NCBI GenBank assembly: GCA_030673205.1
Contig: DAOVJP010000048.1
Coordinates: 1 to 8,262, forward strand
DNA: 8,262 nt
From: Thermoplasmata archaeon
Lineage (GTDB): Archaea > Thermoplasmatota > Thermoplasmata > JAGHBH01
Direction: 5' to 3'
Shown here: positions 5,123 through 8,262 of the stretch, piece by piece
Layout of the letters: each line of letters begins with the position of its first letter
Numbering within the stretch: position 1 is the stretch's first letter
Translations under genes and position numbers: made by a program
The notes under the pieces: generated by a model
Seen by the model: only the letters and a program-made list of their open reading frames with translations
What the model was told of the DNA's origin: nothing
Databases searched by the model: none

Positions 5123-5389
5123 ATGGGAGAGGCGCTCATAACTTACAAGCTCATGCCCTCCAGTCCGGACGCACCCCTCCAAGACATAAAGGATTCAGCG
5201 GGATCGAAGATAGAGAGCCTATGCACCCGCTTCGCTATAGAGGAGCATCCCGTGGCCTTCGGCCTAGTGGCCCTACACGTGAAAGTGGTGATGCCAGACA
5301 AGACTGGCGATCCCGACGCCGTGGAAGCCGCGCTCAGCGGGGTCGAGCACGTGCAGAGCGTGGAAAGCATATCCGGGGGATTGTTGTAG
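5123..5389 (+). CDS. ef1b: Archaeal elongation factor 1-beta
   Basis: aEF-1beta is the guanine-nucleotide exchange factor that reloads aEF-1alpha with GTP during translation. The product is 88 residues, the normal size of the single-domain archaeal form. It begins with a beta strand ending in the family's MPSSPD segment (11-16). The central EEHPVAFGLVALHVKVVMPD (40-59) carries the conserved PxAFGL core, and the C-terminal block DAVEAALSGVEHVQSVESIS (65-84) gives the ferredoxin-like fold its last helix and strand. The start at 5123 follows the zinc-ribbon stop by one base, and AGGGGG within the end of that gene serves as ribosome site, so the two are probably translationally coupled. Confidence 0.95.
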   Translation: MGEALITYKLMPSSPDAPLQDIKDSAGSKIESLCTRFAIEEHPVAFGLVALHVKVVMPDKTGDPDAVEAALSGVEHVQSVESISGGLL

Positions 5390-5415
5390 GCCTCCTGCCA
5401 CACTCCCACCACACC

Positions 5416-5423
5416 CTTTTATT
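5416..5423 (+). promoter_or_regulatory. TATA-like box of the Toprim gene
   Basis: CTTTTATT is centred about 26 bases before the ATG at 5446, so the transcript should begin at the start codon. No Shine-Dalgarno is present, which fits a leaderless mRNA. Confidence 0.55.
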
Positions 5424-5445
5424 CCCCCAAACCATAGCATAGGCC

Positions 5446-5844
5446 ATGAACAACCGGGACCTGAAAGAGGAGTTGGAAAACCTGGAGAAGTGGATAGAGG
5501 ACATACAGGAAGAGGAGGGGCCGATCATCGTCGAGGGTTTCAACGACACAAAGGCGCTCCGGAACCTGGGCATAGAGGGGGAGATCATCCACCTCAATAG
5601 GGGAGACAGCATCGTCGTCTTCTGCGAGAAGCTGCGGGGGCGGAGCAGTGCGATAATACTAACGGACTGGGACCGCAAAGGAGGGCACCTAGCCCGCATT
5701 ATCTCAGATGGGTTGCAGGCCAACGGGGTGAAGTACGACCTGGAGTACCGGGCCCGCCTGGCCGTGATATGTCACAAGGAGACAAAGGACGTGGAAGGCA
5801 TATACGCCCACTACCTCCGGCTGAAGGACCGGCTGGGTGTCTAG
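5446..5844 (+). CDS. Toprim-domain protein of the small archaeal UPF0292-like group
   Basis: The 132-residue protein is a free-standing Toprim fold, the metal-binding catalytic domain also found in topoisomerases, DnaG-type primases and RNase M5. The Toprim glutamate is E30 in PIIVEGFND (26-34). The DxD pair is D74/D76 in ILTDWDRKGG (71-80). A later ETKDVEG (112-118) is typical of this archaeal group. The first 25 residues are a charged, probably helical lead-in. Metal-dependent nuclease or nucleotidyl-transfer chemistry is possible because the acidic residues are intact, but no substrate is known to me. The gene has its own leaderless-type promoter after aEF-1beta, so it may not share that operon. 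Confidence 0.85.
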   Translation: MNNRDLKEELENLEKWIEDIQEEEGPIIVEGFNDTKALRNLGIEGEIIHLNRGDSIVVFCEKLRGRSSAIILTDWDRKGGHLARIISDGLQANGVKYDLEYRARLAVICHKETKDVEGIYAHYLRLKDRLGV

Positions 5845-5853
5845 ACCTCCGTT

Positions 5854-5863
5854 CATATTTTAA
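5854..5863 (+). promoter_or_regulatory. TATA-like box of the zinc-ribbon membrane protein gene
   Basis: CATATTTTAA is centred about 27 bases before the ATG at 5886, placing the transcript start at the codon itself. The 15 bases before the ATG are pyrimidine-rich with no ribosome site. This supports starting the protein at 5886 rather than at the in-frame ATG at 5769, which lies inside the Toprim gene. Confidence 0.6.
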
Positions 5864-5885
5864 GCCCCCACCCATTCCCTCCCCC

Positions 5886-7481
5886 ATGGAATGTCCTAAG
5901 TGCAACAGCATCATGATGGAGGACCCGGATGTTGGCCTAGCCACCTGTCTCAACTGCGACCATGTAATGGAGTTGGGAGAGGGGGCGGAGCTTCCGAAAC
6001 CCATGGGAAGGGCGGGCTCCGTACCGACCACTGGAACCATGACCTCCGCGTGGAGGGTGTACCGCAGCCAAGCACACCGGTTCATGGGCATATGGGCCAT
6101 CCCCGCGTTGTTGGGTTTCATCATGACCTTCTTTGTGCTGACCGCCCAACATTCCTTCCTCACGGTAGATGCTATACCAGAAGGGCAGGCGTTGAGCCTC
6201 ACTGGAGTATATCTCCTGGCCTTCTTCCTCCCGTTGGTGGTCAACATATTCTTCAGCGCCGCGGTGATACGCATGGCCGCCGATGTCTATCTGCACGGCG
6301 AGACCACCATCTCCAGCGGCTTGAGCGTTCTCGGCGGCAAACTGCCTGCCCTCCTGGCGATCTCCGCCATATTCGCCCTTCCCCTCATTGCAGGGGAGAT
6401 ACTCTGTTATGGCATTCCCACCATGATATGTTGTTACTGGTGGATGTTCTCAGTGGTAATACTGGTGGTAGAGGGAGCGGAGGTCCGTGAATCCCTCGCT
6501 CTGAGCAGGGAATTCGCCACCAGCCGGGCCAGTTTCATGTTCGCCCTCTTCCTCATGCTGCTCATAGGCCTGATGGTGAGAGGCATACTCTTCATGTTCC
6601 CCCCTGTGTCCTCCATGCTCTTGGTGTTCGCTGCGCCTGAATGGTTCACCCCGTTCCAGTTCGCGATCACTAACGCCATCATACTAGCTATAGTGGAATG
6701 GCTCCTCTACCCAATGCTGATAGTGGCCGTTGTCGCCTTCTACCTCTCCGGAAGAGATATATCCCCTCCAGGTGCGGAGGGCAAAGAGGATGAGGGGAAG
6801 AGCGGGGAGGGGGGCGGTGAGACGGAAGGAAAGGGGGAGGAAGGCGATGGGGACGATACTAGTTGGAATGGAGAGCATGGAGCAGGGGGAGTGAAAGAGG
6901 AGCAAGAAGAGAGTGAACGGGGGAGCGGATGGAGCGCGGAAGAGCAGGGATCGAAGAGGGAGCAAGAGGAGGGAGGCGGAGGCGCGGAAGAAGACTCCTT
7001 GGCCTCCATGGTGTCCTTGACCGTCCCCCCCTATATTGAGCCAGGTATGACCGAAGAGATAATGGTCCGCCTGAATAACCATACCGATCAGACGATAAAG
7101 GACTTGTCCCTGGACCTTTCCAATATGGCCGAGTTCTTCGATGTCGAAGGTGAAGTGATCGTAGAAGGGCTTGAACCGGAGATGGAACTGGAGAGACCCA
7201 TCCGGATAAAGCCGAAGTATACCAAGGGCTCATTCCCCGTAAAGATGACCATAACCGGCGATGGCGTGTCGGCGGAAAAGAGATGCACCATCAAGGTAGG
7301 GGGGACCGAGGTATTCGGAGAAGAACGGAAAGAGGAAAAGAAGAGGGGAAAGAAGAAGGAAGAGAGGGGGGAGAGGACAGAGAATAGGGGTACGGAAGAC
7401 GGCATTGGACCTAGCTATAGCATGGATGATGTTTCATGGGGAAAGAAAAAGCGCTGGGGAAAAGAGAAAGAGGGAGATTAG
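5886..7481 (+). CDS. Zinc-ribbon, multi-pass membrane protein with a C-terminal beta-domain; function unknown
   Basis: I do not recognise a named function for this 531-residue protein. It opens with a zinc ribbon (MECPKC and CLNC; Cys 3, 6, 21, 24). About six membrane segments follow, near 67-87, 103-127, 155-176, 180-197, 215-236 and 262-287. Between the fourth and fifth lies VVEGAEVRESLALSREFATS (194-213), resembling a motif of multi-pass membrane domains of the glycerophosphodiesterase-membrane/DUF975-like type. Residues 296-370 are a low-complexity Glu/Gly/Lys linker. Residues 375-472 look like a single beta-sandwich domain, with alternating hydrophobics and an IEPGMTEEIMVRLNNHTDQT segment as in NEW3/CARDB-like folds. 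A highly charged tail (478-531) ends the protein. With six segments both ends would be cytoplasmic, which is unusual for such a beta-domain. Its mRNA appears leaderless. Confidence 0.85.
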   Translation: MECPKCNSIMMEDPDVGLATCLNCDHVMELGEGAELPKPMGRAGSVPTTGTMTSAWRVYRSQAHRFMGIWAIPALLGFIMTFFVLTAQHSFLTVDAIPEGQALSLTGVYLLAFFLPLVVNIFFSAAVIRMAADVYLHGETTISSGLSVLGGKLPALLAISAIFALPLIAGEILCYGIPTMICCYWWMFSVVILVVEGAEVRESLALSREFATSRASFMFALFLMLLIGLMVRGILFMFPPVSSMLLVFAAPEWFTPFQFAITNAIILAIVEWLLYPMLIVAVVAFYLSGRDISPPGAEGKEDEGKSGEGGGETEGKGEEGDGDDTSWNGEHGAGGVKEEQEESERGSGWSAEEQGSKREQEEGGGGAEEDSLASMVSLTVPPYIEPGMTEEIMVRLNNHTDQTIKDLSLDLSNMAEFFDVEGEVIVEGLEPEMELERPIRIKPKYTKGSFPVKMTITGDGVSAEKRCTIKVGGTEVFGEERKEEKKRGKKKEERGERTENRGTEDGIGPSYSMDDVSWGKKKRWGKEKEGD

Positions 7482-7548
7482 GGGGAGAAAGGGATCGGGG
7501 AGGAAGAAAAAGGAGAACGCGGGGTTGTAAAGAGAGCGCAAAAACTCC

Positions 7549-7556
7549 TTATACAT
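7549..7556 (+). promoter_or_regulatory. TATA-like box of the e2b2-like gene
   Basis: TTATACAT lies about 33-40 bases before the proposed TTG start at 7589. The transcript would begin near 7577, just before or at the GGGTGA ribosome site. The purine-rich stretch 7482-7548 between genes shows no hairpin or U-tract terminator. Confidence 0.45.
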
Positions 7557-7588
7557 CCGGCTCCCTACCCAACCAGGGTGAATCCAGT

Positions 7589-8262
7589 TTGAAAGATTCG
7601 GTGGAGACCATTGCTCAGGGTATCGAGTCCATGGAGATACGGGGGGCGGGGAAGATCGCCAGAAGCGCGGCGCAGGCCCTCGCGGATATGGCCGAAACTT
7701 ATGATGGAAAGCAGTTCCAGGTCGACCTGGACAAGGCGGCCAAACGCCTCCTGGAGACCAGACCCACCGCTGTCTCCCTATACAACGGCGTGGCCTGCAC
7801 CATGAAAGGAGCACTTTCCGCCCCGATGGAGAAAGCGAAAGAGCTCGTCATCTCCAACGGAAAAGCGTTCGTCTCACGCTCATTGGAGGCGGTGGACAAG
7901 ATAGTGGCCGCCGGCGGGCGCGTGGACTATCTCGACATGGACGGGCCCGTAAGCCGTACGCTGTACAGCGGGCGGCATCGTTTCGACTTTGACAAGAAAT
8001 GGGACTGGCAGGGATTTCGTTCGATCGAGCCCTGCGTGGATCAGTTGATCGTGTATATGCAGACGGTGCGAGAACAATACCCTGATATCGAGTTTTTTAC
8101 CCTCACGAATTTCCCCAATTGGGGCTACAAAGGCCAGGTCTCCTATCACGGCCGCTACGAGAATCAGCAGGATTGGGGTGATTATTTCGAGGTCATAAAG
8201 GCGATTATCCGCAAATCGCGTGAGGCCGACGTTCCGATCCGCGGCGTGACCGTCGACAATCC
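7589..8262 (+). CDS. e2b2-type ribose-1,5-bisphosphate isomerase N-terminus joined to an unrelated sequence; open at window end
   Basis: Residues 1-111 (7589-7921) match the N-terminal helical domain of the e2b2/aIF-2B-like family, which includes ribose-1,5-bisphosphate isomerase of the archaeal AMP pathway. Hallmarks are MEIRGAGKIARSAAQAL (15-31) and LLETRPTAVSLYNG (54-67). The start is TTG at 7589, preceded by GGGTGA at a suitable distance; no in-frame ATG comes earlier in the homologous part. After GGR at 109-111 the expected Rossmann domain with its catalytic Cys and Asp is missing. The same frame continues as VDYLDMDGPVSRTLYSGR and NFPNWGYKGQVSYHG, tryptophan- and glutamine-rich, from a protein I cannot name. 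Codons change too: no AGG or AGA, many CGT/CGC, AAT and TTT. As it stands it could not be a working isomerase. Confidence 0.7.
   Translation, partial: MKDSVETIAQGIESMEIRGAGKIARSAAQALADMAETYDGKQFQVDLDKAAKRLLETRPTAVSLYNGVACTMKGALSAPMEKAKELVISNGKAFVSRSLEAVDKIVAAGGRVDYLDMDGPVSRTLYSGRHRFDFDKKWDWQGFRSIEPCVDQLIVYMQTVREQYPDIEFFTLTNFPNWGYKGQVSYHGRYENQQDWGDYFEVIKAIIRKSREADVPIRGVTVDN
7922..8262 (+). other. Foreign-looking segment after an abrupt break in homology
   Basis: From about 7915-7925 to the window edge the in-frame protein no longer resembles e2b2. The 113 residues look like part of a bacterial enzyme of unknown family, possibly an alpha/beta-barrel glycoside-hydrolase-like protein; that guess rests only on overall texture. 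All four Asn codons visible here are AAT, and Arg is encoded by CGN only, in contrast with the archaeal genes to the left. The join lies in a GC-rich stretch (GCCGCCGGCGGGCGCG), a common place for misassembly. Confidence 0.6.

Noticed and set aside
5769..5885. Extended start for the zinc-ribbon membrane protein
   Set aside because: It would overlap the end of the Toprim gene, and the zinc ribbon and leaderless promoter place the start at 5886.
1..8262. CRISPR array, insertion sequence or toxin-antitoxin system
   Set aside because: No regularly spaced repeats, transposase, terminal inverted repeats or paired small toxin-like genes were seen.

Overview
The window reads as a piece of a euryarchaeal genome, most plausibly Thermoplasmata-like, although the exact lineage cannot be fixed from sequence alone. 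The evidence for Archaea is the gene set: pyruvoyl-dependent arginine decarboxylase, A-type ATP synthase subunit D, archaeal EF-1beta with its usual zinc-ribbon partner, aspartate carbamoyltransferase with a separate regulatory chain, and the start of an e2b2-type ribose-1,5-bisphosphate isomerase. TATA-like boxes lie about 25-35 nt before first-gene starts, and several of those genes look leaderless. Shine-Dalgarno sites are found mainly inside operons. AGG/AGA arginine codons and ATA isoleucine codons are frequent in the main genes.

Layout: on the minus strand, reading right to left from 2955 to 1, lie pyrB, pyrI and two FtsX/MacB-type ABC permeases, the last cut by the window edge. They are so tightly packed that one transcript is likely. 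Divergent from pyrB is pdaD (3109-3672, plus). It converges on a minus-strand pair: subunit D of the A-type ATP synthase (atpD, start corrected to 4475) and an overlapping, previously uncalled 55-residue membrane protein. No other ATP synthase genes are in view. Positions 4476-4962 form a long divergent spacer. After it come, on the plus strand, a 52-residue zinc-ribbon protein and aEF-1beta (one couplet), a Toprim-domain protein, a 531-residue zinc-ribbon/multi-pass membrane/beta-domain protein of unknown role, and the start of e2b2.

The most interesting unexplained structure is in the 4476-4962 spacer. The minus strand carries what looks like a complete small transcription unit: TATA-like boxes, a strong Shine-Dalgarno followed by a 36-codon ORF, two internal hairpins, a C-rich single-stranded stretch with CCUCC motifs, and a 15-bp hairpin followed by a U-tract. 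Two of the hairpins are completed by G-U pairs that would be A-C mismatches on the other strand, which points to an RNA made from the minus strand. It could be a small structured RNA, a small-protein mRNA, or both.

The right-hand end is suspect. The e2b2 homology stops abruptly near 7921, and the same reading frame continues to the window edge with an unrelated, bacterial-looking protein sequence and different codon choice. This is either a chimeric assembly or a recent gene fusion or insertion; an assembly join is the simpler explanation.
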